Below, piece by piece: positions 1 through 8,948 of a DNA stretch of 32,339 bases. The notes below the pieces were generated by a model. That model had not been told where the DNA came from. It worked only from the letters and a program-made list of their open reading frames with translations, and did not search any database. Position numbers and translations under genes: made by a program. How positions within the stretch are numbered: the first letter of the stretch is position 1; every line of letters begins with the position of its first letter. Origin of the DNA: Syntrophobacterales bacterium (GTDB taxonomy: Bacteria; Desulfobacterota; Syntrophorhabdia; Syntrophorhabdales; WCHB1-27); contig JADGQN010000004.1 in assembly GCA_017881765.1 (NCBI GenBank), forward strand, positions 1 to 32,339, read 5' to 3'.

Positions 1-1578
1 CGCACGGAGGGCTCCCGTTCCGGGATCGTCAAGAAGGATTCCGATATCTCCGTTGAAGAGCTTCAACCGGTAATCGTTTGCGATCACCAGCAGAGGCTGC
101 CCCCGGTACCATCTGCCTTCTCGCTTGATGAGCCCTCGCTTTGCGCAGAAGTTCTGTATCATCTGGTTGATAGCGACCACGCCGTAGGGCCCTTCGCGTA
201 GCGCGCAGAGCATATGGAACCTGTTAAAGAGCGTAAAGGCATCGGCGGGCTCGCCGGCCCTCAGGTAATCACTATGATAGCTAAGTGAGTCCCGTTCCAA
301 TACTCCCGCAAGCGCGCCCGCCGAAGGGACATCTTGCCATGAAATGTCGCTGAACACGCCGCTTTCAAGAAGCTCGAGGGCTTCCCTGCCCTTTCCCTCC
401 TTGACGAGCCTGGCCAATCTGCCGATGCCGCTTTGGCTGCCAAAGCGATAATTCTTCTCGAGTACTACCGTCGAATCTATCAGGACTGACCGGTCTTTCT
501 CGGTCTCAGGTGGCTCATGGCCCGTTACCATTTCAATCTGCCGCACGAGAGCTGACGAGAACCTGTTTGCGTCGCCGGACTCACAGATGTCACCGAACAC
601 CGCCCCGGGCTCCACGGATGCGAGTTGGTCCTTGTCACCCAGAAGAATAAGCTGCGCCTCTTCCTTAAGCGCGCTCGCCAGCTTGCTCATAAGGGGAAGG
701 TCGCTCATCGAGGTCTCGTCGATCACTACGACGTCATAGGGCAAGGGATTGTCTCTGTTGAATCGAAAGCCTGCACCGCGGGTCGGCCCGAGCAGACGGT
801 GAATGGTCGATGCCTCTTCCGGGATCAGCGCCTTTACGTCGGATGAACAGTTCAAGGTCGCCTTACTCTCCTTTATGACTTCTTTCAGTCTGGCAGCGGC
901 CTTCCCGGTAGGGGCCGCCAGAGCGATGGCGAGGCTTCGACCTCGTGCCTGCTCCACCATGAGTGCAAGGATCTTTGCCATGGTAAAGGTCTTGCCTGTC
1001 CCGGGACCACCGGAAATAATGGTCAAGCCGTTCAGGACCGCAACCAGGGCCGCAACCTCTTGCCAGTTTACCTCGTCTTGTTTATCATGGGGAAAGAGCC
1101 TTTGAATGCCGTCTTTCAGGAGTTGCTCGTCAACGGGCCTCCGCGGACTTCGCGCTTTTCCAGTAAGCACCTGTGCAAGCTGCGCTTCATACGCCCAGTA
1201 ACGCTGTAAGTAAAGTCGATACTTTTCGTCAAGGATCAATGGCCTGAATTCGCCGGGTGCGCCGACAACCGGGGTTGCCTTCAGCTTGTCTATCCACTGC
1301 GGAAGATCAGGATATCTCTCGGGCGGTACGTCGTGCTCGCTAAATAGATTTCCACGGAGCTGCGCGTGAAAAGTTATCGGTCCGTCCGCCCAGTCGGCCA
1401 GAAGCGCGCAGATATCTCCCTTGCCCACAGCGTTGCTCGCAAGTGCCGCCGCAAACCAGAGGGCTTCGAGTACATCGCCGGATGCACCGGAAGACAATTT
1501 GACCATCCAGTTCGCAAAGTGGCGATCGATCTCGGTAAAGGCTTCGATGTCCGGGGTCTGTCGTGCTGCCTCTGACAT
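1..1578 (-). CDS. recD: Exodeoxyribonuclease V alpha subunit RecD (partial, C-terminus outside window)
   Basis: This is the 5'-3' helicase motor of RecBCD, the enzyme that processes double-strand breaks for recombination. Reading from the ATG at 1578 gives 526 residues with no stop before the window edge; RecD proteins are usually about 600 residues or more. Visible motifs are a Walker A (SGGPGTGKT, about residues 186-196) and a Walker B/helicase motif II (VVIDETSMSD, about 280-290), followed by GDKDQLASVEPG, which is the motif III region of superfamily 1 RecD helicases. The N-terminal 150 residues are the poorly conserved RecB-contacting region. The start codon lies one base after the recB stop (TAA-C-ATG), so translation is probably coupled. 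At 1329-1357 the gene contains a short copy of the coding repeat also found in recB, encoding RGNLFSEHD. Confidence 0.95.
   Translation of the reverse strand, partial: MSEAARQTPDIEAFTEIDRHFANWMVKLSSGASGDVLEALWFAAALASNAVGKGDICALLADWADGPITFHAQLRGNLFSEHDVPPERYPDLPQWIDKLKATPVVGAPGEFRPLILDEKYRLYLQRYWAYEAQLAQVLTGKARSPRRPVDEQLLKDGIQRLFPHDKQDEVNWQEVAALVAVLNGLTIISGGPGTGKTFTMAKILALMVEQARGRSLAIALAAPTGKAAARLKEVIKESKATLNCSSDVKALIPEEASTIHRLLGPTRGAGFRFNRDNPLPYDVVVIDETSMSDLPLMSKLASALKEEAQLILLGDKDQLASVEPGAVFGDICESGDANRFSSALVRQIEMVTGHEPPETEKDRSVLIDSTVVLEKNYRFGSQSGIGRLARLVKEGKGREALELLESGVFSDISWQDVPSAGALAGVLERDSLSYHSDYLRAGEPADAFTLFNRFHMLCALREGPYGVVAINQMIQNFCAKRGLIKREGRWYRGQPLLVIANDYRLKLFNGDIGILLDDPGTGALRA
1329..1357 (-). 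repeat. Short copy of in-frame coding repeat, in recD
   Basis: The coding strand reads GTGGAAATCTAT, then TTAGCGAGCACG, and matches the recB copies in about 24 of 26 positions. It is read in the same frame (RGNLFSEHD versus RGNLSSEHG). A degenerate inverted partner of the GTGGAAATCTAT arm lies at 1366-1377 (9 of 12 positions pair with 1344-1355). The long tail seen in recB is absent. Confidence 0.7.
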
Positions 1579-1579
1579 G

Positions 1580-4500
1580 TTATCTGCCTGTCAAATAGTG
1601 TGCAAGCGCGCTGATGCGCTCGGGGGCAGGCCGGTCAAAGAAAACGCCGTATTCGCCTGTAGGACCCATGCCCCTGAGGAAGAGATAGTATACCCCTCCA
1701 AAGTGCTTCTCATTGTCGTAATCGGGTAGACGCAGTTCCAAGAAGCGGTGCAACGCAACTGCGTACACGTGATATTGGAGCGTGTAGAACTCGCGTTCCA
1801 TCACCGTCATTAGTCTCTCTCTGGCGTAGTCTTCCGGGCTCGCGCCCAGGTAGTTTGATTTCCAATCGACGATGTAGTACCTGTGGTCACGGCGGAACAC
1901 GAGGTCAATATAGCCTTTGAGCATCCCTCTGACAGGCTTGAATCCGAGCCTCTTGATCAGGCCTCCAAGCGACGGATCGGCACGGCCCTCACTAGAGGCA
2001 AAAAAGCTGCCCAACCCCTCCGGCGTGATCAGTTCCAGAGGTACATGGAACTCAACCTCACGGAGACGATCATCCGGTCCAAGTGCGGAAAGGGTGGAGG
2101 AACGCTCGTCGTCTAAAGGAGCGGTAAGCACGTTCTTAATGAGCAGACAGACCGTGTCGACCCAGTCAGCAGCGAAGCCGTAACGGGCAAGTTTTTCTGT
2201 TACCAGCCCGCGTACTTCCTCCGACTCGAAGCGGGCAAAGTCGAGATACTGGAAGATCTCGTGTAAACAGCTCCCTGCCTTTGCGCCTGCCGGAAACGTG
2301 AAAATCGAGAGGCCGGGAGAAACTTCCACCTGCGCAACCAATCCGGTGGCTGGAGGCTCTTCCTGCGCCTGGCTGTCGCGGTCCGGCAACTCCGCCGGCT
2401 CATCTTTCCCTGACGTAAGGGCTGAGAAGCTGGACACCCGCCAATCCCGCTCGATCTGTCCGGTAAAGGGCCTGAGTCGCAGGAGGCCTATCTCCGGGGC
2501 TCGCGTCGCCTCCTCCGCCGGGGAACCCCCATCCGCACGCGGGTACCCGGCCTCCCCCTCTCGCTCGCCGTGCTCGCTAGATAGATTTCCACAGGCTCGT
2601 CCATAGGAATCTATCGGCCGGCAACCGAAGTAATACGGAGTTGTCTGCTCCGGCACCGGCAGCAGTTCGATGGCCCCCTGAGACCTCTCGGCCAGAGACC
2701 TAAGCTCGCCCGTTAACGCGTCGTCCGAGAGGCTCTTCATGTGTGTTTCCAGGGCCGCAAGGTCACACCGGCTCAAGGTTCGGCCATGAAGCAAATAAGC
2801 AAGCGCCGACGTTTCAGAATTGTTGATATAGCCCCAGGCCGCGTAGCACCGGTACTTTGCGCGCGTCAGCGCCACGTACGTCAGTCTGATGTTCTCCGCT
2901 AACTGCTCAGTCTCAGCGCACTCTATGGTTGTCTCGTCCGGGGTCATCGACACATCTACCACGGACTGATAGTTCTCCTCTTTATCATGATAGGTGATGA
3001 CTGATTGAGTGATTCTGGAATCACCCCATAGAAAGGGACAGAAGGTGATCGGGTATTCCAGGCCTTTGCTTTTGTGGATGGTAACGATCTTGACCGCCAG
3101 TTCGTCGGTCTCGAGCCTGATCTGGTGCTCTTCCTCTGCCGTGTCCTGGACCAGGTGGCGCCTTTCGTTCAGCCATTTAAGAAGTCCCTCCACGCCCATC
3201 TTCTCCTGGGTCGCTACCCGGTGCAGCAATTCAAGGAGATGGAGCAGGTTGGTCAAGCGACGCTCTCCGTCAGGAAGTGCGCCGAGCCGGGGTTTGATCT
3301 GCTCACGTGAAACCAGTTTGCGTGCCATGCTGATGAATCCCGAGCGCAGCCAGAGGAGACGATACTCCTCGAACCGCGTAAGCCACTTCTCCCACTCAGT
3401 CTCATCCGCTATCACTGGGGCTCGCGTCGCCCCCTCCACCAGCAAAGCTGGCGGAGCCTCCCCCTCTCGCTCGCCGTGCTCGCTAGACAGATTTCCACGG
3501 GCGACTACGGCACCAGTGGCTTGCCCGTGTAAATCTGTCATACATGCCAGCGCATCCCCCGATATGCCCAGCATCCTCGTCACAAGCGCAACCTTGACCC
3601 TTCCTTCGTCCGTGGGATCGCTGACAGCCTGGAATATCTGTTCCAGTTCCAGAGCCTCATCACTGCCGAAAACAGATTCCCCGGTGTAAACAACGCTGGG
3701 GATGTTCACCTGCCTCAATACGGATTGCACCTCGCGGGCTTCCCTGTTCGTACGCACGATAACAGCAAGATCGCTTGCACCCACAGGCCGGCTGCCGATT
3801 AAGGCCTTGCCGCGGCCTCCCAATTCCAGAAGCCTTCCGATCTCAAAGCAGACAGCCTTGTAGAGCACCTCCCGGGCCGAACCTCTCGTAAGAGGCTTGC
3901 CCTCCATCTTGCGCGCGAGCAGCCATAGCTTGAAGGGCGAAGGATCGGGCCGGCCATCAAAAGTGAGCTCTTCCGGCGCGGTTCTTCTTCCCATGACCGG
4001 GAGATACTCCAGCGCATCGAGCAGAAAGGGAGCATCGGGTCTGTCAAAGATGGCGTTGACGGCCCTGATGAGCGGCCCTGAAGAGCGCCAGTTTGTGTCC
4101 AGGGTAAAGTGCTGCGCGACATCGCCTGAAGCCCTGATGTACGCGAACACATCCGCTCCGCGGAAGCCAAAAATAGCCTGTTTCGGGTCGCCTATGAGAA
4201 AGAGTGTGGCGTTTTCATAGCCGTATATTTTCTTGAATATCGCGTACTGTAAGGGATCCGTGTCCTGAAACTCATCGATGAGCGCCGCCTTGTACCGCCT
4301 TCTGAGCGAGGCCGCAAGCCCTGAGCCCCCCACTCCTTCGAGCGCCTCAAACAGATCGAGGAGAAGGTCGTTGAAGGTACGCACATTCCTGTCCAGCTTT
4401 CTCTTCGAAGATTCTCGTTTGACAAAATCGATCAGTTCGCTTCGCACGTCGGCGAGTTTTTCATCGTAGCACGTGATCGTATCCGCAAGCCTCTCGCGAA

Positions 4501-5440
4501 GCGCTTCGCACTTCTTAAAAAAGGGGTGTGCAGGAGGTTGGGCCTGTTTTTTCAGCGCTGTTCGTTTCACCGGCGGATCAAAGCAGACATAAGGCAGGGC
4601 ATCAGAAGACGGCAAGAAGTAGCCTGACGAGAAATAGGTGTCAAGCTGCTCAATCAATCGCTCCACGGCTTTCGGGGTATATATAGACCTGTTGAGGCCC
4701 GCGTCCTGCGTGAGGATATCCAATATTTCCCGGCGCGAAGCGGGCCATGAGCCGGCAGTATCGGAGAAAGCAGCCAGACACGCCTGTTCGGCTGCATCAG
4801 GCATTATCTCTTTCTGCGCACGTCCTCCCCCCTTCACGCGCAGAAAGGGATTTCTCCCACAGAGACGTATAAGCTTCAAAAGCTCTTCCGGATTCACCCA
4901 GGTGCGAATGCAGCTGAAGAACTGACTCGAACCCCCGGAAAAATTTATCCTCCAGAAATCATGGACCATCTCTTTGATCATGTCTGTTTCATCTTCCAAC
5001 AGTTCCGTATCGAAGAGTGACCCGCTCTCAAACGCATGGTTATGCAAAGCCCGCAAACAGAAACCGTGGATGGTGAAAATGGCCGCTTCATCAAAGCTGC
5101 GTAAAGCGTCGGTCAGGAATCGCCTTGCCCGATCATGATCTGTCGCCCTCGATACCAGTCCCGCGAGAAAGTCGTCTGTGCCCGCTCCATACGTGAAGGC
5201 TAGAAGCGCCTCCTTGATCCTCGTGCGTATCCTGCCTTTCAGCTCGTCCGTTGCGGCTTTCGTGAAGGTAACCACAAGGATCTCTTTAGTCGAAAGGCCT
5301 CTTTCAACGAGTAACCTCACGTAGAGGCCGGCAAGGGCATAGGTCTTGCCTGTGCCTGCACTTGCTTCCACAAGAGTCCATCCCGTGAGAGGGACCTCGT
5401 GCGGGTCAAAGTTGGCCGGAGCCATCCGTGGGTCCATCAC
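1580..5440 (-). CDS. recB: Exodeoxyribonuclease V beta subunit RecB (helicase-nuclease)
   Basis: RecB supplies the 3'-5' helicase and the only nuclease site of RecBCD. The 1286-residue protein shows Walker A (ASAGTGKT, 26-33), motif II (IDEFQDTD, about 386-393), motif III (GDPKQAIFGFRGAD), motif IV (TNWRSSGPL), motif V (TIHKSKGLEYP, about 780) and motif VI (TYVALTRAK, about 848). The C-terminal PD-(D/E)XK nuclease is intact: D1179, D1192 and K1194, with the same 13- and 2-residue spacing as E. coli D1067/D1080/K1082. It is somewhat longer than E. coli RecB, partly because of two insert repeats at about residues 646-674 and 949-981. The first lies between motifs IV and V, the second in the linker before the nuclease. 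The start is either GTG at 5440 (4-nt overlap with recC) or the next codon, ATG at 5437 (TGATG, 1-nt overlap). Confidence 0.97.
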   Translation of the reverse strand: MMDPRMAPANFDPHEVPLTGWTLVEASAGTGKTYALAGLYVRLLVERGLSTKEILVVTFTKAATDELKGRIRTRIKEALLAFTYGAGTDDFLAGLVSRATDHDRARRFLTDALRSFDEAAIFTIHGFCLRALHNHAFESGSLFDTELLEDETDMIKEMVHDFWRINFSGGSSQFFSCIRTWVNPEELLKLIRLCGRNPFLRVKGGGRAQKEIMPDAAEQACLAAFSDTAGSWPASRREILDILTQDAGLNRSIYTPKAVERLIEQLDTYFSSGYFLPSSDALPYVCFDPPVKRTALKKQAQPPAHPFFKKCEALRERLADTITCYDEKLADVRSELIDFVKRESSKRKLDRNVRTFNDLLLDLFEALEGVGGSGLAASLRRRYKAALIDEFQDTDPLQYAIFKKIYGYENATLFLIGDPKQAIFGFRGADVFAYIRASGDVAQHFTLDTNWRSSGPLIRAVNAIFDRPDAPFLLDALEYLPVMGRRTAPEELTFDGRPDPSPFKLWLLARKMEGKPLTRGSAREVLYKAVCFEIGRLLELGGRGKALIGSRPVGASDLAVIVRTNREAREVQSVLRQVNIPSVVYTGESVFGSDEALELEQIFQAVSDPTDEGRVKVALVTRMLGISGDALACMTDLHGQATGAVVARGNLSSEHGEREGEAPPALLVEGATRAPVIADETEWEKWLTRFEEYRLLWLRSGFISMARKLVSREQIKPRLGALPDGERRLTNLLHLLELLHRVATQEKMGVEGLLKWLNERRHLVQDTAEEEHQIRLETDELAVKIVTIHKSKGLEYPITFCPFLWGDSRITQSVITYHDKEENYQSVVDVSMTPDETTIECAETEQLAENIRLTYVALTRAKYRCYAAWGYINNSETSALAYLLHGRTLSRCDLAALETHMKSLSDDALTGELRSLAERSQGAIELLPVPEQTTPYYFGCRPIDSYGRACGNLSSEHGEREGEAGYPRADGGSPAEEATRAPEIGLLRLRPFTGQIERDWRVSSFSALTSGKDEPAELPDRDSQAQEEPPATGLVAQVEVSPGLSIFTFPAGAKAGSCLHEIFQYLDFARFESEEVRGLVTEKLARYGFAADWVDTVCLLIKNVLTAPLDDERSSTLSALGPDDRLREVEFHVPLELITPEGLGSFFASSEGRADPSLGGLIKRLGFKPVRGMLKGYIDLVFRRDHRYYIVDWKSNYLGASPEDYARERLMTVMEREFYTLQYHVYAVALHRFLELRLPDYDNEKHFGGVYYLFLRGMGPTGEYGVFFDRPAPERISALAHYLTGR
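2496..2615 (-). repeat. Palindromic coding repeat, copy A, in recB
   Basis: A 42-nt block at 2551-2592 is 41/42 identical to 3457-3498 in the same gene, and a 15-nt block at 2496-2510 is identical to 3417-3431. The middle, 2511-2550, is different and longer than in copy B. The encoded peptide is GNLSSEHGEREGEA, then a variable stretch, then EEATRAPEI. An inverted partner of the arm 2580-2590 lies at 2606-2615, with one bulged T. The insert falls in the linker between the helicase and nuclease domains. Confidence 0.85.
3417..3539 (-). repeat. Palindromic coding repeat, copy B, in recB
   Basis: This is the second long copy. Its ends are shared with copy A (3417-3431 and 3457-3498), with a shorter unrelated middle at 3432-3456. 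The encoded peptide is GNLSSEHGEREGEA, then PPALLVE, then GATRAPVI. The 17-nt arm at 3486-3502 pairs with 3523-3539 in 16 of 17 positions across a 20-nt loop, so the element begins with a strong hairpin. It lies between helicase motifs IV and V of RecB. Confidence 0.85.
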
Positions 5441-8400
5441 GCCCTCTCCTGATGTTCCATCAGCGGATCAAAAACCAATTGGGCAATCTCTTTGAACGGA
5501 TCGGCAAACGGATCAAGCTCTCCAAAGCAGAGACTGAGGTAGGGGTCAGCACCTTCCGACGGGCGCCCGGGGGCAAACTCCGAACCCTCCCACGCGGTCT
5601 GTGCTGCCCTCAGAGCCTCACTCACTGCTGCGCCCTTGCTCAGGCGTTCCGCAAAAGCCAGCGAGGTTTCCGGGAAAAACCTGAGGGGCTCCTTGACTCC
5701 TTGCCAGTAAAGATGAAGCAGCATCTCGATTATTGCGCCCGCACCTTCGATAGGCTGGAGAGCCCAGGTCTTGTCCATGGTGATCAAACGGGTCGTAAGG
5801 GGGTATCCCTCCTTCCTTACCAGGTTGAGCAGCAAATGATCCATCCAGCACGCAAGATGATAACTGGCCTTGTCCTTGGCAAAATGATAGGTGACCAGGG
5901 CTGATGGCCAGACGTTATCGATACGCCCCGATATCCTGAATCCTGCTATCATAGCATCGACCTCGACCGGCGGTAGGGCGCGATCGGTTACGTGCGGCCG
6001 GATATCTTTAGAAAAAGCTTCGACTTCATTAATCAACCCAGTGAACGCGAGGTCCCCGGGCGTCCCGGGAGGGAGAATGCCTTGCGCACGCGCCACAGCT
6101 TTGTAAGAGTTCAGTTCCTTATCCGCTAAAGCCTTTCTGATCAGCCCATTGCCCAAGGCGTAGCGGTCGAGGATGTCCAACGAAAAAGGTTCCTCTCCCT
6201 TGAGGGTGAGGTCACGCTCTTCCAGATAAATGCCCAACCTGTGCCGGAGAAGATAACGGGCCGGGTTTTGATAAAATCTCTTCAGATCCTGGACGGAGAC
6301 GTACTTCCATTCAGGGGCCGGCTCGCTCAAGGGCTTTGATATGAATGGAGCCTGCTTGAGCCGTGCGTTTGATCGGGCATGTGCAGTATCGAAATCCTCT
6401 TCCGAATAACTGAAGAGCCGCCCGTCGCCCGCGAAATAGGCAGGGCTGAAGGCCTGGAGGCGATGGCTCGTCACGAGAAGATTCGCGACTGTGGAGGAAT
6501 CCGGCACCGAGAAACCCTGGTCGCAGTAATCGAGTAGCTCGCTCACCAGCACCGAGGGTGGAATAACGCTATTATCCCGGACGTTCTGGCCTATGTAACT
6601 TATATAGAAGAGATCCCTGGCAGAGAGCACGGCCTCCAGAAACAGGTACCGGTCCTCGTCGCGAAGCGAGCGGTCTCCTGCTTGCGGATCCTGGCTGATA
6701 AGGTCAAAGCTCACGGGACGCTCCTCCCGCGGATACGCATCATTGTTCATACCGATGAGAGCCACTACCCGGAACGGGATGCTCCTCATGGGCAGCATCT
6801 CGCAAAAAGTGACACCGCCCGTAAGGAACCCTCGAGAAAGTTGCTCAGTCCCGAGACGCGTTGACAGGTAATAGCGAACCACCTCAATCTCCACCGGATC
6901 CGTAAATTCTGAAAGTTCCTGGAGACGCCGGAGCTCTCTGAGTTGACCCTTCAAAAGCTCCATATCATGGGCCGTTTCCTCATCTTCCGTAAGGAAGATC
7001 GATCTCAGTCGCTCAAAAAGATCACTCCATTCAGCAAGCGTTCGGGGCGTCTCGAGGGCCCGCACAGCGTCGAAGAGCTGCTCCAAGAACTCAAGAAGAC
7101 GCCCGAGTATCTCCGCTTCATCACCTTCTACATCACGGTAAGGAAGCCGGTCCATGAAAAGTTTTTCTTCATCAACCTGCAGCGCATATCCAAGGATGAG
7201 ACGCTCGATACCGGCCTTCCAGCTGTTCTCCTCGAAGGCAGGCAAACCGAAGCCTGCCCGGTGCTCTCCATCGATCCCCCAGCGTATGCGCGTGTCAACC
7301 ACCCACCGAAGAATCACGTCGACGTCCTCATCCGGAAGGCCAAACTTGTTCCTCACAGCCGGCGAGCTGAGCACATCCATGATTTGCGAGGCCTGGAGAC
7401 GGCTTTTACACAGACCTATGATCTTGAGAAAGAGATCAATGACGTAGCTCTCGGCGGGTGCCCGCCTGTCGGCTATGGAATAAGGGATCCGCATCCCTTC
7501 ATCCCGGGGAGCGTCAAACACAGCCGTTATATAAGGCGCGTACGTCTCTATATTGGGAGTCATCACGAGTACGTCCCGGGGAGCAAGGCCCTGGTGCGTT
7601 TCAAAAAGAGTGAGCAGCGTATCGTACAAGACCTCGACCTCGCGCCACGGACCGTGACAGGAATGGACCTGAATAGACGTATCATCAGGGTTGATGATCG
7701 TCTTCGGACCGCTCTCCCCTCTGTTCCGGAGGTTGAGAACGTCAGACTGAATAGCGCAAAGCAACGACTCCTCTCCCGGATCAATGAAATCAGAAACAGG
7801 CTCCGAATCCAGGTCGAGAATGGCGCGGAAGAAATCGCGCCCCAGTTTGCCGAGAGATGCGAGAAGCGGATTTCCTATCTCAAAATGAAGCTCGGCCGGA
7901 AAAGATGATTTCTCTCCCTCTGCCCGTTCGACACTGACAATCTTTCTTTCCGGTACAATGTCTGCCCAGTATTCCCTGGAGGGATTGAGAAGAAACAGGT
8001 GTACCGGGATGCGATTCGCAAGGGCTTTTAAAACTTCAAGGTGGTAGCGTGGCAACGCCGGTATACCGAAAACAGAGATGCGCTCGGGCAGACCATGGAG
8101 GTCATGGGGGGCGCCACTGCCATGCACGTCGGAAAGAATCGTGGTCGTCTCTCTCCAGACCCTGGCCCGGTGCGTGTACCCCTCTTTCCGGTAAAGAAGA
8201 CGCCAGAGTTGGGCCTGCCAGTGGTGTTCAATACCCCGATCCCATCCGAGTACCTGTTCCGGCCGATAGACAGCATACGTGTCGAAGACGTCCGCAATGC
8301 GCTCTGCCAGTTGGAGCTTTTTCAAGCTGAGCTGGGTGTTACCAAAGTACAGGCGTAAGGCTTCAAAGCCTTCCTTTTCGAGACAATCGGGCAAGGCCTT

Positions 8401-8691
8401 TACGATACGCCACGCGTTTACCTCCGTGCTCAGGCGGTCAAAATCGGGTACCTTCTCAGAGACCGCTTTGAATACCTCCCACGTAAACCTGTTGGGAAAA
8501 GGGAAGCTGCAGTTTGCCCAGACACCCACCCTTGACGCAAGCTCCATGGAGAGCCAGCGCTCCATGCCTTTGCTCTGGACGATGATCACTTCACCCACAA
8601 ACGGCGAAGAGAGGGGCTTGGCAACTACTGCGGCCAGCCGCTCTGCAAGTGTTTCAAGACGGTTACTTGTGTAAATGTTCAACCCTGACAT
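5437..8691 (-). CDS. recC: Exodeoxyribonuclease V gamma subunit RecC
   Basis: RecC is the Chi-scanning scaffold of RecBCD. It has a helicase-like fold without ATPase motifs, and none are visible here. At 1084 residues it is close to the usual 1100 or so. Typical signatures are the N-terminal IYTSNRLETLAERLA, IIVQSKGMERWLSMELA and FPFPNRFTWEVF, the central IQVHSCHGPWREVEVLYD, and the FCEMLPMRSIPFRVVALIGMNNDAYPR segment. It is the first gene of a recC-recB-recD operon, with no ptrA between recC and recB (unlike E. coli). Overlap with recB is 4 nt or 1 nt depending on the recB start. No good Shine-Dalgarno precedes the ATG at 8691. A short palindrome at 8696-8707 lies between the start and the predicted -10 box at 8712-8717. 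Confidence 0.96.
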   Translation of the reverse strand: MSGLNIYTSNRLETLAERLAAVVAKPLSSPFVGEVIIVQSKGMERWLSMELASRVGVWANCSFPFPNRFTWEVFKAVSEKVPDFDRLSTEVNAWRIVKALPDCLEKEGFEALRLYFGNTQLSLKKLQLAERIADVFDTYAVYRPEQVLGWDRGIEHHWQAQLWRLLYRKEGYTHRARVWRETTTILSDVHGSGAPHDLHGLPERISVFGIPALPRYHLEVLKALANRIPVHLFLLNPSREYWADIVPERKIVSVERAEGEKSSFPAELHFEIGNPLLASLGKLGRDFFRAILDLDSEPVSDFIDPGEESLLCAIQSDVLNLRNRGESGPKTIINPDDTSIQVHSCHGPWREVEVLYDTLLTLFETHQGLAPRDVLVMTPNIETYAPYITAVFDAPRDEGMRIPYSIADRRAPAESYVIDLFLKIIGLCKSRLQASQIMDVLSSPAVRNKFGLPDEDVDVILRWVVDTRIRWGIDGEHRAGFGLPAFEENSWKAGIERLILGYALQVDEEKLFMDRLPYRDVEGDEAEILGRLLEFLEQLFDAVRALETPRTLAEWSDLFERLRSIFLTEDEETAHDMELLKGQLRELRRLQELSEFTDPVEIEVVRYYLSTRLGTEQLSRGFLTGGVTFCEMLPMRSIPFRVVALIGMNNDAYPREERPVSFDLISQDPQAGDRSLRDEDRYLFLEAVLSARDLFYISYIGQNVRDNSVIPPSVLVSELLDYCDQGFSVPDSSTVANLLVTSHRLQAFSPAYFAGDGRLFSYSEEDFDTAHARSNARLKQAPFISKPLSEPAPEWKYVSVQDLKRFYQNPARYLLRHRLGIYLEERDLTLKGEEPFSLDILDRYALGNGLIRKALADKELNSYKAVARAQGILPPGTPGDLAFTGLINEVEAFSKDIRPHVTDRALPPVEVDAMIAGFRISGRIDNVWPSALVTYHFAKDKASYHLACWMDHLLLNLVRKEGYPLTTRLITMDKTWALQPIEGAGAIIEMLLHLYWQGVKEPLRFFPETSLAFAERLSKGAAVSEALRAAQTAWEGSEFAPGRPSEGADPYLSLCFGELDPFADPFKEIAQLVFDPLMEHQERA

Positions 8692-8711
8692 CAGTGCACG
8701 ACCGTGCGAAT

Positions 8712-8720
8712 ATCATAGCA
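8712..8720 (-). promoter_or_regulatory. Predicted promoter of recCBD (extended -10)
   Basis: On the minus strand TGC-TATGAT (8720-8712) is a good extended -10 element. It places the transcription start near 8705 and leaves a short leader before the recC ATG at 8691. No convincing -35 is present, which is common for extended -10 promoters. The left arm of the large palindrome begins 12 bp upstream. Confidence 0.5.
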
Positions 8721-8731
8721 GAGTTGCAATG

Positions 8732-8938
8732 CGACCGCTACGCTTAAGGACCGCCACCTGCGATGGCTTGAGGACCACTGCGTTCGAGGAGCTGCCTTCG
8801 GCCTTGAGGTAGTTGCCTCAAGTCGCCGCAGGCGACGCTCCTTAAGGGAACTAAGTTTCCGGTCCTTGAGCCTCGCCACAGGCGGGGCGGTCCTCGAAGC
8901 ACGCCCGAGGGGGTGCTGGTCCTTAAGCGTAGCGGTCG
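8732..8938. repeat. Large palindromic element between recC and the zinc-ribbon gene
   Basis: The ends 8732-8752 and 8918-8938 are perfect 21-nt inverted repeats. Between them lie nested hairpins: 8803-8809 with 8816-8822, and 8822-8827 with 8831-8836. There are also five degenerate copies of GGTCCTYRAR. Two are in minus orientation (8744-8752, 8768-8776) and three in plus orientation (8861-8870, 8889-8898, 8918-8927). The element is symmetric and sits exactly between two divergent promoters. It could be a miniature inverted-repeat element or a binding array; the open frame read through it has no protein-like features. Confidence 0.75.
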
Positions 8939-8948
8939 TCACCGCCCG

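Noticed and set aside
3009..3689. 226-codon plus-strand open frame opposite recB
   Set aside because: Antisense shadow of RecB; serine/arginine-rich translation and no family features.
6943..7908. 321-codon plus-strand open frame opposite recC
   Set aside because: Antisense to a strongly supported RecC; its protein is rich in R, S, P and H without any recognisable domain, and it has no credible ribosome site.
8732..8938. CRISPR-like array from the repeated GGTCCT motif
   Set aside because: The motif is only about 10 nt, changes orientation, and spacing is irregular; the region is a palindrome and not a repeat-spacer array.
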